64,000 nucleotides of DNA, taken from contig NZ_BMBA01000008.1 in assembly GCF_017312485.1 (NCBI RefSeq), positions 136,567 through 200,566 of the forward strand, in the 5' to 3' direction. The notes below the pieces were generated by a model that saw only the letters and a program-made list of their open reading frames with translations, was not told where the DNA came from and ran no database searches. Source of the stretch: Clostridium zeae (GTDB lineage: Bacteria > Bacillota > Clostridia > Clostridiales > Clostridiaceae). The number at the start of each line of letters is the position of its first letter. Positions within the stretch are counted from its first letter, which is position 1. This document shows positions 53,440 through 62,460 of this stretch, one piece after another. Position numbers and translations under genes: made by a program.

Positions 53440-55572
53440 TTATAACTTAATATTTATATCTTTCAGCATATGCAAAGCTCTAGTACTCATTATATACTTT
53501 ATTAAATCCTCATCTTTATCTTTTTCATAGCTAAAATCTACTATGATAACTCCATCAAATTCTAATCCCTTCGCAAAGTAGGATGGAATAATAACAGTTC
53601 CTCCATTATAGATTACATCTTCACTATGGAACTTCATAAGAGGAGCAAATTCTCGAACTTTTGGGTATATTTTATTCATATCCTCAGAGTTTCTTGTTAT
53701 AATTGCAATGCTTTCTAGTCCTTCATCCTTAAAATCTTCTATAGACATAAGTATTTCGTCTATTAAATCTTCTTCAGAAGCTATTTCAACTGATTTTACT
53801 TCTTTTCCTTGTCTTACTAGTGGAATGACTTTTTCTTCCTTTAGGAACTTATTAGCATAATTCATTATCTCCATAGTAGATCTATAGCTTATATTTAGGT
53901 CATAATGTTCAACATCATCTTCTGGATAAATGTCTTTAATGCTTAGCATAGCTGCTTCTTGATCAGTATCTACTAATCTTTGATTTGTATCTCCAACAAT
54001 AGTCATGCTCTTACAGCCTGTTAGTTCCTTAATAGCTTTAAATTGTAATTCACTATAATCTTGTGCCTCATCTATAACTATATGTCTAATATCAGATTTA
54101 GCTTTCTTACCATCAAGTTTTATCATTAGATATAGTATAGGTGCTAAGTCATCTGATGTGAGCTTTTTATATCCATTAAATTTATTATAGATATTTAATA
54201 TAGATTCATTATCTATCCATTCTTCTAGTTCTGCTCTAGAATTCATAAGCTCTCTTACTATCTCTCTTATTTTTATTCTTCTATTAAATTCAATATTATT
54301 TTCTTCTATCAATAAATCATCTGGATTTAGACTCTTTTTATATTCTTCTGTTTCTTTATTTAATTGCCAAATCTTTTCATCACGTTTATCTTTTATTTTA
54401 GATATGATAACCCTTTTTATTTTTTGACTTCTTCTAAATATAGGCATATATAAATAATCTTTTTCGAACATACTCTTTATTTCTTCTACACCTAATATCT
54501 CTTCTCCAAAATAATTAACAGGCTTCATTTTAAAATAACCTTGCTCTACATCCTGTACAAGCTCATCTAACTTGCTAATAAACACTTTGGATTTCTTGAG
54601 TTTAATATCTTCAATGAATTCTTTGTCTCCAGACAGTACCTTTTCCATGTATTTAGGAAATTCCATAATCTCTTCATTTAAAGAAATTTGGTTTATAATA
54701 AAATTAGTTATAGTGTCTTGCTTGACACCGACTTCTCCAAGGCTAGGAAGTACTGTAGATATATATTCCATAAATATATAATTAGGTCCTAATATTAAAA
54801 CCCTATCCCCAAGTTGTTTTCTGTTATTATATAAAAGATAGGCTACTCTATGAAGAGCTATAGTAGTTTTTCCACTACCCGCTACACCATTTACAACTAC
54901 AGTTTTCTCTCTAGGTCTTCTTATGATTGTATCTTGTTCTCCTTGAATAGTCATTATTACATCTTTAAGCTTTTCACTTGAGTTAGAACTTAAAACCATC
55001 TGTAATATATCATCTTTAACATCGACTTCTGAGTCAAACATACCTTGAAGTTTTCCCTTTTTTATAATAAACTGTCTTCTTTCCTTTATATCTGCCTTTA
55101 TATCTCCAACAGGTGAATTGTATGCAGCTGTACCTAAGCTTCCGTGATAAAAAAGTGCTGCTACAGGAGCTCTCCAGTCTACAATTATTGGCTCATATCT
55201 ACCTTCTTGTGTAACTCCAAATCTTCCAATATATAGACTTTCTAATAGATCCTCAGCTTCAGTAAAACCTACTTTTCCGAAGTACGGATTTTCCTTTAAT
55301 ATAGTAAGTTCTTTTAACTTTCTATCTATGGTCTTAAACGCCTCTTCTTTAACAAATCTTTCATGATCAAAGTATTCAGTAACCTTATCTTCATCATCTC
55401 TGTATTCTTCAATTACATTTTTTCTGTAGTCTATTATATATTCAGATATGTATTTGCGCTTTTCTAGGTAATTTAAAATTTCATCATTTACTATTTTTAA
55501 GGTTTCACTTAACTTTTCTTCCTCAAATAGTAGTTGTAATTCTTTCTCCCTGCTTGAGTTATTATCTTCCAT
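53440..55572 (-). CDS. helD: HelD-type RNA polymerase recycling ATPase (UvrD/Rep-like)
   Basis: The 710-residue protein has an N-terminal coiled coil (about 1-110: EEEKLSETLKIVNDEIL onward) and the HelD-specific block SLYIGRFG, IIVDWRAPVAALFY. A superfamily 1 motor domain follows, with Walker A VNGVAGSGKTT near residue 229, HRVAYLLY, the Walker B region IVIDEAQDYSE and a late SYRST. HelD enters stalled RNA polymerase through its coiled coil and strips it from DNA and RNA. The ATG at 55572 follows AAAGGTG. It is a single gene with a clear terminator. DNA helicase IV is the older name for such proteins. Confidence 0.92.
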   Translation of the reverse strand: MEDNNSSREKELQLLFEEEKLSETLKIVNDEILNYLEKRKYISEYIIDYRKNVIEEYRDDEDKVTEYFDHERFVKEEAFKTIDRKLKELTILKENPYFGKVGFTEAEDLLESLYIGRFGVTQEGRYEPIIVDWRAPVAALFYHGSLGTAAYNSPVGDIKADIKERRQFIIKKGKLQGMFDSEVDVKDDILQMVLSSNSSEKLKDVIMTIQGEQDTIIRRPREKTVVVNGVAGSGKTTIALHRVAYLLYNNRKQLGDRVLILGPNYIFMEYISTVLPSLGEVGVKQDTITNFIINQISLNEEIMEFPKYMEKVLSGDKEFIEDIKLKKSKVFISKLDELVQDVEQGYFKMKPVNYFGEEILGVEEIKSMFEKDYLYMPIFRRSQKIKRVIISKIKDKRDEKIWQLNKETEEYKKSLNPDDLLIEENNIEFNRRIKIREIVRELMNSRAELEEWIDNESILNIYNKFNGYKKLTSDDLAPILYLMIKLDGKKAKSDIRHIVIDEAQDYSELQFKAIKELTGCKSMTIVGDTNQRLVDTDQEAAMLSIKDIYPEDDVEHYDLNISYRSTMEIMNYANKFLKEEKVIPLVRQGKEVKSVEIASEEDLIDEILMSIEDFKDEGLESIAIITRNSEDMNKIYPKVREFAPLMKFHSEDVIYNGGTVIIPSYFAKGLEFDGVIIVDFSYEKDKDEDLIKYIMSTRALHMLKDINIKL

Positions 55573-55601
55573 TCAAATCACCTTTCCCTTAAATTAATGA
55601 A

Positions 55602-55630
55602 GAAAAAGTTCCCCTTTGGAAACTTTTTCT
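55602..55630 (-). terminator. Terminator after ftsH
   Basis: GAAAAAGTTTCC and GGGAACTTTTTC form a hairpin whose T-rich right arm serves as the tract on the minus strand, about 34 bases past the ftsH stop. Confidence 0.7.
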
Positions 55631-55663
55631 CTATCTTAAAATAAACTTATCAATATATAGATA

Positions 55664-57652
55664 TTAAGATTGAACAGTGCCCTCACTGCCATCAACCATT
55701 AATTCTGAAGTAACTTCCTTTATACTAGATTCTAAAACTAGATCTGAATACACAGGAACATCGTTCTTTTTGTTCCTTCTTTCTTTTTCTAGCTTTTCAA
55801 ACTCTTTTTTCTCAGCTTCCTTTTTTTCTCTTTCTACCTTTAACTCTGGGTATTTATCATATACAAATATCATAAATTCTTCTCCAGATAAAGTTTCTTT
55901 CTCTAAAAGATCATTTGAAATATCATTTAATAAATCTCTATTATTTCTTAATATCTCTCTTGCTTTTTCATGACTGTTTTTGATAATTTGTAAAGTTTCT
56001 TCATCAATTTGTGCTGCAGTTTCAGCAGAACAATTCTGAACTGGTCTTCCATCTAGATATCTATTACTAACAGATTCTAATGCCATCATATCAAACTTAT
56101 CAGTCATACCATATATAGTAACCATACTTCTAGCTGATTGTGTAGCTCTTTCAATATCATTTGAAGCTCCTGTAGATATAATATTAAATTCAATCTCCTC
56201 TGCAGCTCTTCCACCAAGCATAACTGTGATTTCATCTATCATCTCATCTTTAGAAACCAAATATTTTTCTTCTTCTGGAAGCTGCATAGTATAGCCTAAT
56301 GCTCCCATTGTTCTTGGAACTATTGTAATCTTGTGTACTGGATCAGTATTCTTTAGTAAAGCTGCTACAAGTGCATGCCCTACTTCATGGAAAGCAACAA
56401 CTCTTTTTTCTTTAGGTGAAAGAATTCTATCCTTCTTTTCCTTACCTGCTATTATTACTTCCACTGCTTCTTCTAAATCCTTTTGAAGTACAAATTTTCT
56501 ATTATTTTTAACTGCACTAAGTGCAGCTTCATTAACTATATTTGCAAGATCAGCCCCTACTGCTCCTGGAGTACTCTTTGCTACTGACTCCATATCTACA
56601 TTATCACTCATCTTAACATCTTTTGCATGAACTTTTAATATTGAAATTCTACCTTTTAGGTCTGGTCTATCAACTATAACTCTTCTATCAAACCTTCCTG
56701 GTCTTAATAAAGCCTTATCAAGTATTTCTGGTCTATTAGTAGCTCCTAGAATTACTACACCTTTAGAAGAATCAAATCCATCCATTTCAGCTAGTAATTG
56801 ATTTAAAGTTTGTTCTCTTTCATCATTACCTTGGATAGCTCCATCTCTGCTCTTACCAATTGCATCAATTTCATCTATGAATATTATGCAAGGAGCTTTT
56901 TCTTCAGCCTGTCTAAATAGATCTCTTACCCTTGAAGCACCCATACCAACAAAAAGCTCTACAAAATCTGATCCAGACATTGAAAAGAATGGAACCTTGG
57001 CTTCTCCAGCTACTGCTTTTGCAAGTAGAGTTTTACCTGTTCCTGGAGGTCCTACTAAAAGAGCTCCTTTAGGTAATTTTGCTCCTATCTCTTGATATTT
57101 TTTAGGGTCATGTAGAAAATCTACAATTTCTTTCAGTGATTCTTTTGCTTCTTCTTGACCAGCAACATCTGCAAAAGTTTTACCAGTCTCATCTTCAGCA
57201 TAAAGCTTAGCAGTGTTCTTGCCAAAAGACATCACTCCGCCACCCATCTTCTTATCCATCTTACCAAACATTAATCTGCCTATTATAAAGAAGAATATTA
57301 TAGGTGCAATCCAATATAGTATTAAATCTGCTATTGGAAATGCATCTGGGAGCTTTCCTTGATATTTTGCGCCTGAATCTTGTAAGCTTTTAACAAGATC
57401 CTTGTCTCCCAAGTTCACTGTATATAATGTTTTACCATAATCGCTGCTTTGTTTATTTGGTATTATCGTCAACTTTTGACTTGTAATAGTTACAGTATCT
57501 ACCTTTTTATCTTTTAACATACTTTGAAATTCATCATATGTAATGTTCTCTGTCATCATCTCAGTCTTAGTATAATTAAAAGCAAATAATAGGCCCAAAG
57601 CTATTATTCCATATATAATAGCATATTGCCATTTTTTATTATTCTTAAACAT
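55664..57652 (-). CDS. ftsH: ATP-dependent zinc metalloprotease FtsH
   Basis: The protein has two membrane segments (about 10-27 and 110-130) around a small extracytoplasmic domain. An AAA module follows: Walker A VGPPGTGKTLLAKA, the pore loop FVELFVGMGASRVRD, Walker B CIIFIDEIDAIG and the second region of homology ATNRPEILDKALLRPGRFDR cut short here. A peptidase domain has the zinc motif HEVGH (the usual form is HEAGH). It degrades damaged membrane and short-lived cytoplasmic proteins as a hexamer. The ATG at 57652 follows AAGAGGTG; an ATG at 57670 adds six residues and lacks a site. The C-terminus is charged and long. Confidence 0.96.
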   Translation of the reverse strand: MFKNNKKWQYAIIYGIIALGLLFAFNYTKTEMMTENITYDEFQSMLKDKKVDTVTITSQKLTIIPNKQSSDYGKTLYTVNLGDKDLVKSLQDSGAKYQGKLPDAFPIADLILYWIAPIIFFFIIGRLMFGKMDKKMGGGVMSFGKNTAKLYAEDETGKTFADVAGQEEAKESLKEIVDFLHDPKKYQEIGAKLPKGALLVGPPGTGKTLLAKAVAGEAKVPFFSMSGSDFVELFVGMGASRVRDLFRQAEEKAPCIIFIDEIDAIGKSRDGAIQGNDEREQTLNQLLAEMDGFDSSKGVVILGATNRPEILDKALLRPGRFDRRVIVDRPDLKGRISILKVHAKDVKMSDNVDMESVAKSTPGAVGADLANIVNEAALSAVKNNRKFVLQKDLEEAVEVIIAGKEKKDRILSPKEKRVVAFHEVGHALVAALLKNTDPVHKITIVPRTMGALGYTMQLPEEEKYLVSKDEMIDEITVMLGGRAAEEIEFNIISTGASNDIERATQSARSMVTIYGMTDKFDMMALESVSNRYLDGRPVQNCSAETAAQIDEETLQIIKNSHEKAREILRNNRDLLNDISNDLLEKETLSGEEFMIFVYDKYPELKVEREKKEAEKKEFEKLEKERRNKKNDVPVYSDLVLESSIKEVTSELMVDGSEGTVQS

Positions 57653-57776
57653 ATTTGCACCTCTTTTCATTTGTCGTATTATATATCTATCCTTTTATAA
57701 TTTAACTTATATTCTTAAACTTTTTTAGAAACTAGCAAAGCATTAAAAATTGTTTTAAGTTTAAAATTATCCAAAA

Positions 57777-58313
57777 CTACTTAAGCAACCCAATTCTATC
57801 AAAAGGAAAAACTCTAATTCTTGCTTTTCCTTGTATATCCTTAGCATCAATATATGGATTGTTCCAATATCTTGCATCTGCAGAATTAGCTCTATTGTCA
57901 CCTAACATCAAATACTTTCCTTCAGGAATCTTAAAACTTCCTGTTTTACTATCTGGATTTTTTACATAATCCTCTTGAAGGTATTTACCATCAATATAAA
58001 CATCTCCATTATCTTTTATCTCTACAGTTTCTCCAGGTAACCCAACTACTCTTTTTATAAGTAAGTCTTTAAGTTCATTTGAATAAAAAACCAATATATC
58101 TCCTCTTTTTATATTTTGAGGATTATAAACTTTGGTCACAAACATCTGATCACCTTTTTTTATAGTTGGATACATTGATTCTGTTGGAACCGAAACTTTG
58201 TATAAAAGAAATTTATTAATAAGCATGGCAAGCAATATAGCTGCACCAATAGGTACTACCCAATCTAATAAAAATTTGACCATAGGATTTCTATTACTAC
58301 TTTTCTCCATCAT
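57777..58313 (-). CDS. lepB: Signal peptidase I
   Basis: The 178-residue protein has one N-terminal membrane segment (about 16-36), then the catalytic Ser46 in VPTESMYPT and Lys87 in LIKRVVGLPGE, with boxes GDILVFY and LGDNRANSADARYW. It cleaves signal peptides of exported proteins on the outer face of the membrane. It overlaps the small DUF3006-like gene upstream by 17 bases. Two ATG codons in tandem can start it. Confidence 0.96.
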   Translation of the reverse strand: MMEKSSNRNPMVKFLLDWVVPIGAAILLAMLINKFLLYKVSVPTESMYPTIKKGDQMFVTKVYNPQNIKRGDILVFYSNELKDLLIKRVVGLPGETVEIKDNGDVYIDGKYLQEDYVKNPDSKTGSFKIPEGKYLMLGDNRANSADARYWNNPYIDAKDIQGKARIRVFPFDRIGLLK

Positions 58314-58533
58314 TCCACATACCTTTCATTAAGTCTTCTACAATTGATTTCCTTTTATTTGTTAAATCTCTGTCTATATAATAGATCGAATCTTTCTTAA
58401 CCAATACATCGCCTTCTTTAGGTACTCCTTCAATATTATTGACATTAATCTTAAAAATTTCTTCATTTACCTCACAAATGACGATATTGTCTTCTATTCT
58501 ATCTATTATTATATAATCTTTAGATAATTTCAT
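58297..58533 (-). CDS. DUF3006-like small protein
   Basis: The 78-residue protein reads DYIIIDRIEDNIVICEVNEE, then VPKEGDVLVKKDSIYYID, which is the layout of the DUF3006 family (a small beta-rich domain of unknown function). It has no signal peptide. Its end overlaps the signal peptidase gene, so the two are coupled. The pairing might reflect a role in regulating or supporting lepB, but nothing in the sequence shows it. A family A repeat lies just upstream of its ribosome site. Confidence 0.75.
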   Translation of the reverse strand: MKLSKDYIIIDRIEDNIVICEVNEEIFKINVNNIEGVPKEGDVLVKKDSIYYIDRDLTNKRKSIVEDLMKGMWNDGEK

Positions 58534-58548
58534 ATTATCTCCTCTATA

Positions 58549-58595
58549 GATGAACCACTTTATAATTTATATTTTCTTATTGAAATGATTTATCT
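58549..58595 (+). repeat. Palindromic repeat family A, short form, diverged
   Basis: GATGAACCACTTTATAATTT through GAAATGATTTATC keeps the outer inverted ends of the family and lacks the inner hairpin. The rest of the 58534-58929 gap holds only the lysA terminator. Confidence 0.55.
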
Positions 58596-58812
58596 CTGTT
58601 CAAAAATACACCTTATATAAGTATATCATAATAAAAATTTTTTTCTATTGTAGATAGATAATTTAAAGGTTATTTTTCCACTTGTTGTAAATACATTGTA
58701 TAAAATTTAATTGGGTGAATTATATGATATACCTTTTCTCCCTTTATGTAAATAGTTTGGCTTTAAAATTAATAAATAGGCTACACATTCTTCTTTTTTT
58801 ACTTTCCTTTAC

Positions 58813-58851
58813 AGTAAAAATAACAGAGTGTCGATATTTTCAACACTCTGT
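58813..58851 (-). terminator. Terminator after lysA
   Basis: ACAGAGTGT and ACACTCTGT pair around an 11-base loop and are followed by TATTTTTA on the minus strand, about 80 bases past the lysA stop. Confidence 0.75.
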
Positions 58852-58929
58852 GCAATTCTTCATTTATCAATTTATAAATGCAAGTTTCTCAAGAAACCTC
58901 GATTTTAAATTAAGTTTCATGATTTAATT

Positions 58930-60222
58930 CTATATTTCGTTACTAATTACATCTGCATAAGTCTCTCTCTTACAAACAAGCCTATCTTCTCCATCTTTTA
59001 TCATAACAACAGCTGCTTTAGGAGCTTTATTATAATTATTAGCCATAGAGTAACCATAGGCACCTGTTGACATTATAGCCAATAAGTCACCAGTTTCAAC
59101 CTTTGGTAATTTTATATTATTTATTAATATATCTCCAGATTCGCAACACTTTCCAGCCACAGTTACGTCTTCCAACTCATCAGAGTTAACCTTATTTGCT
59201 ACTATTGATTCATATTCAGCATTATATAATGCCGGTCTAATATTATCAGTCATTCCACCATCTACCGATATATACTTTCTTATTGAAGGTACTTCTTTAA
59301 TTGACCCAACTTTATATAATGTAATTCCTGCATTTCCAACTATAGATCTTCCTGGTTCTATGGTAAGTATAGGCATATCAAGACCTAATGCTTTGCAAAC
59401 TTGGTCAGCCTTACTTAATATTGCAGCACAATATTCGTTTGCTGATTTTGGCTTATCATCAGAATTATAATAAATTCCGAAACCACCACCAAGATCTAGC
59501 TCTTTTATAAGATATCCTGTAGCGTTATATATATCCTTAATAATTGTTAACATTATCTCAGTTGCATCTTCATATGGAGTTATATCAAATATCTGAGATC
59601 CTATATGGCAATGTAACCCTGAAAGTTCTACATTTGATAAAGCTAAAACTTTATTAACAACATTTAATACATTATCTCCTATATATGCAAAGCCAAACTT
59701 TGAGTCTAGCTGACCTGTCTTTATATATTCATGAGTATGAGCTTCTATACCTGGAGTTATTCTTAAATAAATTCGTTGTTTTTTATTATGCTTTTTGGCA
59801 ATTTTGTCGATAAGTTCTATCTCCATTTCATTATCTGCTACAAAAGTGCCTACACCAAGATCGATTCCTAGTTCAATTTCGTCAATTGTCTTGTTATTTC
59901 CATGGAAATATACTTTTTCCAACGGGAATCCAGATTTATATGCTGTAAAAAGCTCTCCACCTGACACAACATCTAAATATAGATTTTCATCTTGTATAAT
60001 CCTGCACATTGCAAGTGTCAAGAACGCCTTTCCAGCATATGCAACTCTATTATTTCTATCTTCACATTTTAGCCCCTTGTAATATTCTCTACAATTTTGT
60101 CTAATAAGATTTTCATCAAAAACATATAATGGTGTAGAGTATTTTTCTGCAAGTTCTGTAGCTCTAACCCCACTAATTGACAATACATTTTCATCAACAT
60201 TCATACTTCCAAACAATTTCAT
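58930..60222 (-). CDS. lysA: Diaminopimelate decarboxylase
   Basis: This PLP enzyme of the alanine-racemase fold has 430 residues from the preferred start. The PLP lysine is Lys65 in AYAGKAF. Other conserved blocks are LDVVSGGEL, HGNNKT, SGLHCHIGSQIF, ELDLGGGFGIYY, EPGRSIVGNAG and the active-site CESGD near the C-terminus. It decarboxylates meso-diaminopimelate to lysine, the last step of lysine synthesis. The ATG at 60222 is eight bases from GGGGAGG; ATGs at 60228 and 60252 are badly spaced. A lysine riboswitch lies in the 5' leader. Confidence 0.96.
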   Translation of the reverse strand: MKLFGSMNVDENVLSISGVRATELAEKYSTPLYVFDENLIRQNCREYYKGLKCEDRNNRVAYAGKAFLTLAMCRIIQDENLYLDVVSGGELFTAYKSGFPLEKVYFHGNNKTIDEIELGIDLGVGTFVADNEMEIELIDKIAKKHNKKQRIYLRITPGIEAHTHEYIKTGQLDSKFGFAYIGDNVLNVVNKVLALSNVELSGLHCHIGSQIFDITPYEDATEIMLTIIKDIYNATGYLIKELDLGGGFGIYYNSDDKPKSANEYCAAILSKADQVCKALGLDMPILTIEPGRSIVGNAGITLYKVGSIKEVPSIRKYISVDGGMTDNIRPALYNAEYESIVANKVNSDELEDVTVAGKCCESGDILINNIKLPKVETGDLLAIMSTGAYGYSMANNYNKAPKAAVVMIKDGEDRLVCKRETYADVISNEI

Positions 60223-60482
60223 CAACATTACCTCCCCAATATTAACAAACAAAATATCTTTTTACTCTTTACTTTAGCACCGTTTAAGTACCACTCTTAA
60301 ATTAAGATATTCCTGAACATCAAATAATGTAATCAAGCATATCTAAAATTAGCAAAAAACTTCAGATTTTCTGATACTTAATCTTATATTTGTCTTTTTT
60401 TATTCTTTCACTTATATCTACATTTAAGCCGTATACACATATTTATCTACAACTTTATCTTCGATATAACTTTCTAAAGAAT

Positions 60483-60511
60483 AAAAAACGCCACAGAAAA
60501 CATCTGTGACG
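60483..60511 (-). terminator. Riboswitch-controlled terminator before lysA
   Basis: CGTCACAGA and TTCTGTGGCG form a hairpin followed by TTTTTT on the minus strand. It lies between the lysine aptamer and the lysA start. Confidence 0.88.
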
Positions 60512-60621
60512 GGTAGAATTCGCTTTAAGGTGAAATTGCAGAAATGAATTTTTATCTTATGACATAATTCTAAAATATTTCAAAAAATACTTGAAAATAT
60601 TTTATGCAATTCTTAATTCCT

Positions 60622-60812
60622 TGTAGCTCTCCACTTTAACAATTCAAAGATAACCCTATAATTATCTTTCTTTAAAGTGACAGTTATATACATATTATAT
60701 ATATAACCAGAAAAAAGCTTCGCCAAGCTATCTTCTTCGGCTATTTTTCCTTTCTTTATTTATCTACACTCGCCAGCTCCAAATAAATACTTTTAAAAAC
60801 AGCACCTCTACC
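60622..60812 (-). promoter_or_regulatory. Lysine riboswitch (L-box) aptamer
   Basis: On the minus strand the ordered conserved blocks are TAGAGGTGC, AAAAGTAT, GGAGCTGGCGAG (diverged), ATAGCCGAAGA, CTTGGCGAAGC with CTGGTTAT, ACTGTCACTTT and AAGTGGAGAGCTAC. The last two pair with each other, and the first pairs with the end of the last. This is the order of the lysC leader of B. subtilis. Bound lysine should favour the terminator downstream and shut off lysA. Confidence 0.88.
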
Positions 60813-60901
60813 CTAGGTTTCGTTTAATATGTTGAATCCAATAATACCTTAATATTATTAACGACTCGACATTATTCAATTTTATTTGTAATTTAACTAT
60901 T

Positions 60902-60929
60902 ATCATATCATATTAAAATAAATATGCAA
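60902..60929 (-). promoter_or_regulatory. Probable promoter of the lysA leader
   Basis: TTGCAT and TATGAT are 16 bases apart on the minus strand, about 90 bases before the aptamer. The match is moderate. Confidence 0.4.
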
Positions 60930-60965
60930 TACAAAATAAAAATAATTAATATAGAATAGATTTTT

Positions 60966-60996
60966 CATTGAAGTGCTTCATCTTTATCTACTCTTT
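60966..60996 (+). repeat. Palindromic repeat family A, right end only
   Basis: ATTGAAGTGCTTCATCTTTATC matches the right end of the full copies but no left end is found. It overlaps the last codons of the TIM-barrel gene. Confidence 0.4.
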
Positions 60997-61677
60997 ATCA
61001 CTTCTGTATTTGACCATAAGTTCACTAAATATCTCACCAGAACTTGGAGGTGTATATGTTATAGCGTTTGCTCCTGCAATTATAGTTTCTTTTATGCTTT
61101 CGGTAGTAGGTCCACCTGTAGCTATAATAGGGAAGTCTGGAAACTTCTTTCTTACATTACGCACTATCTCTGCTGTATTCTTTCCACCTGAGACATTTAA
61201 TATGTTAGCTCCTGCTTCTATTCTACCTTCAAAATCATCGTTTTCGGACACAACAGTTACAATTATTGGTATATCCACTGTATTTCTCAACTTACTTACA
61301 ATTTCATTTGAAGTAGGTGCATTTACTACAACTCCCATTGCACCTTTAAACTCTGCATCCAATGCAAGATTTATAACCCTCATTCCCTGAGTTATACCTC
61401 CTCCTACTCCACAAAAAACTGGAACGTCTGCAGCAAGCATTAAAGCTTCTGTAATAATAGGCTGAGGAGTAAATGGATATACCGCAATTATTGCATCAGC
61501 ATTAGTGTTTTTTATTATTGCAACATCAGTAGTAAATACTAGTGATTTTATTCTTTTACCAAATATCTTTATTCCACTTGCATCTCTTATAACTGCAGGC
61601 ATTTCTATTAAGTGATTTCTTAGAGCTCCTTTAATCTCAGGTACATATTTTGGCTCTTTATTTGTATTTCCTATCAT
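60988..61677 (-). CDS. TIM-barrel phosphate-binding protein, function unknown
   Basis: The 229-residue protein reads as a (beta/alpha)8 barrel of the HisA/ThiG/phosphate-binding type. Regular strands are AIIAVYPF, PVFCGVGGGIT, GAMGVVVNAP, PIIVTVV and ANILNVSGG. A C-terminal phosphate-binding pair follows (PIIATGGPTTESIKETI and GANAITYTPP). I cannot name the substrate; similar proteins in clostridia are often labelled only as hydrolase. The ATG at 61677 follows an AAGGGGGA site. It is not obviously linked to lysA, from which it is separated by the riboswitch. Confidence 0.7.
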   Translation of the reverse strand: MIGNTNKEPKYVPEIKGALRNHLIEMPAVIRDASGIKIFGKRIKSLVFTTDVAIIKNTNADAIIAVYPFTPQPIITEALMLAADVPVFCGVGGGITQGMRVINLALDAEFKGAMGVVVNAPTSNEIVSKLRNTVDIPIIVTVVSENDDFEGRIEAGANILNVSGGKNTAEIVRNVRKKFPDFPIIATGGPTTESIKETIIAGANAITYTPPSSGEIFSELMVKYRSDKE

Positions 61678-61928
61678 TTAAATATCCCCCTTTCCCTTTT
61701 AAAAAAATATATAATTAATAAATTCTAAATATCAAAGAAATTAATCAAAAACTCTTTTATAATTAAAATATATATACAAACGAATTTTGCCTTATTACAA
61801 TTTCCTAAAGAATAAAATAATTTGAAAATTAACTATATTTTAATACAACAAATTTCTCTTGTCATTTTTTTTATATTAATTTTTCTTTAATTCATATGAC
61901 AATATTATTCAAAATATAACAAATATAA

Positions 61929-62420
61929 TTATTTTAATTCATTAAGTATCTTCTTAACTACAGTTTTTCCTATCTTATCTTCAGTCATTTCACTTATTGC
62001 ATCTTCAATATTGCTCCAATCAAGCCATTCCACTTCCGAAGACTTTACAATTTCTCCTGATTTGTAGTGTGCTATATATGTAAGCATAAGTAGATCTTTG
62101 CCTTTAACATAATCACTGCCTAAATATTTTATGTTATCTACTATTAATCCCGTCTCTTCTTTTACCTCTCTATAAACAGCATCTTCTGCCTTTTCATCTG
62201 GGCTGATATAACCTGAAACAAGTACTTTTGAATTTTTATATATATAGCTTTGCTTAAGTAATAATATCTTATTCTCTTTTATAATGGCAACAACAATACA
62301 AGGCTTTGGCACATCAAAAAACATCATATCATCCTCTGAACAATATGGTACTCCCCCCTCATCCCAACTATGTCTTTCTTCAAGCTTTTTCCCACAAAGT
62401 GGACAATATACGAATTTCAT
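61929..62420 (-). CDS. Nudix hydrolase with N-terminal zinc ribbon
   Basis: The 163-residue protein starts with a zinc ribbon (YCPLCGKKLEE with paired Cys, and GVPYCSEDD) and continues with a Nudix domain. The box is GYISPDEKAEDAVYREVKEE, then TGL, matching GX5EX7REUXEEXGU. The ribbon plus Nudix order resembles NADH pyrophosphatase NudC, but the protein is shorter and lacks the SQPWPFPQS block I would expect. It probably hydrolyses a nucleoside diphosphate derivative. It is 40 bases downstream of sfsA on the same strand and may share its transcript. Confidence 0.88.
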   Translation of the reverse strand: MKFVYCPLCGKKLEERHSWDEGGVPYCSEDDMMFFDVPKPCIVVAIIKENKILLLKQSYIYKNSKVLVSGYISPDEKAEDAVYREVKEETGLIVDNIKYLGSDYVKGKDLLMLTYIAHYKSGEIVKSSEVEWLDWSNIEDAISEMTEDKIGKTVVKKILNELK

Positions 62421-62460
62421 GTCATTCCCCCTAAAATTACCTTACAATATATCCTATATA

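Noticed and set aside
58715..58927. A 70-codon hydrophobic open frame on the plus strand
   Set aside because: It overlaps the lysA terminator hairpin, has no ribosome site and its composition is that of AT-rich non-coding DNA.
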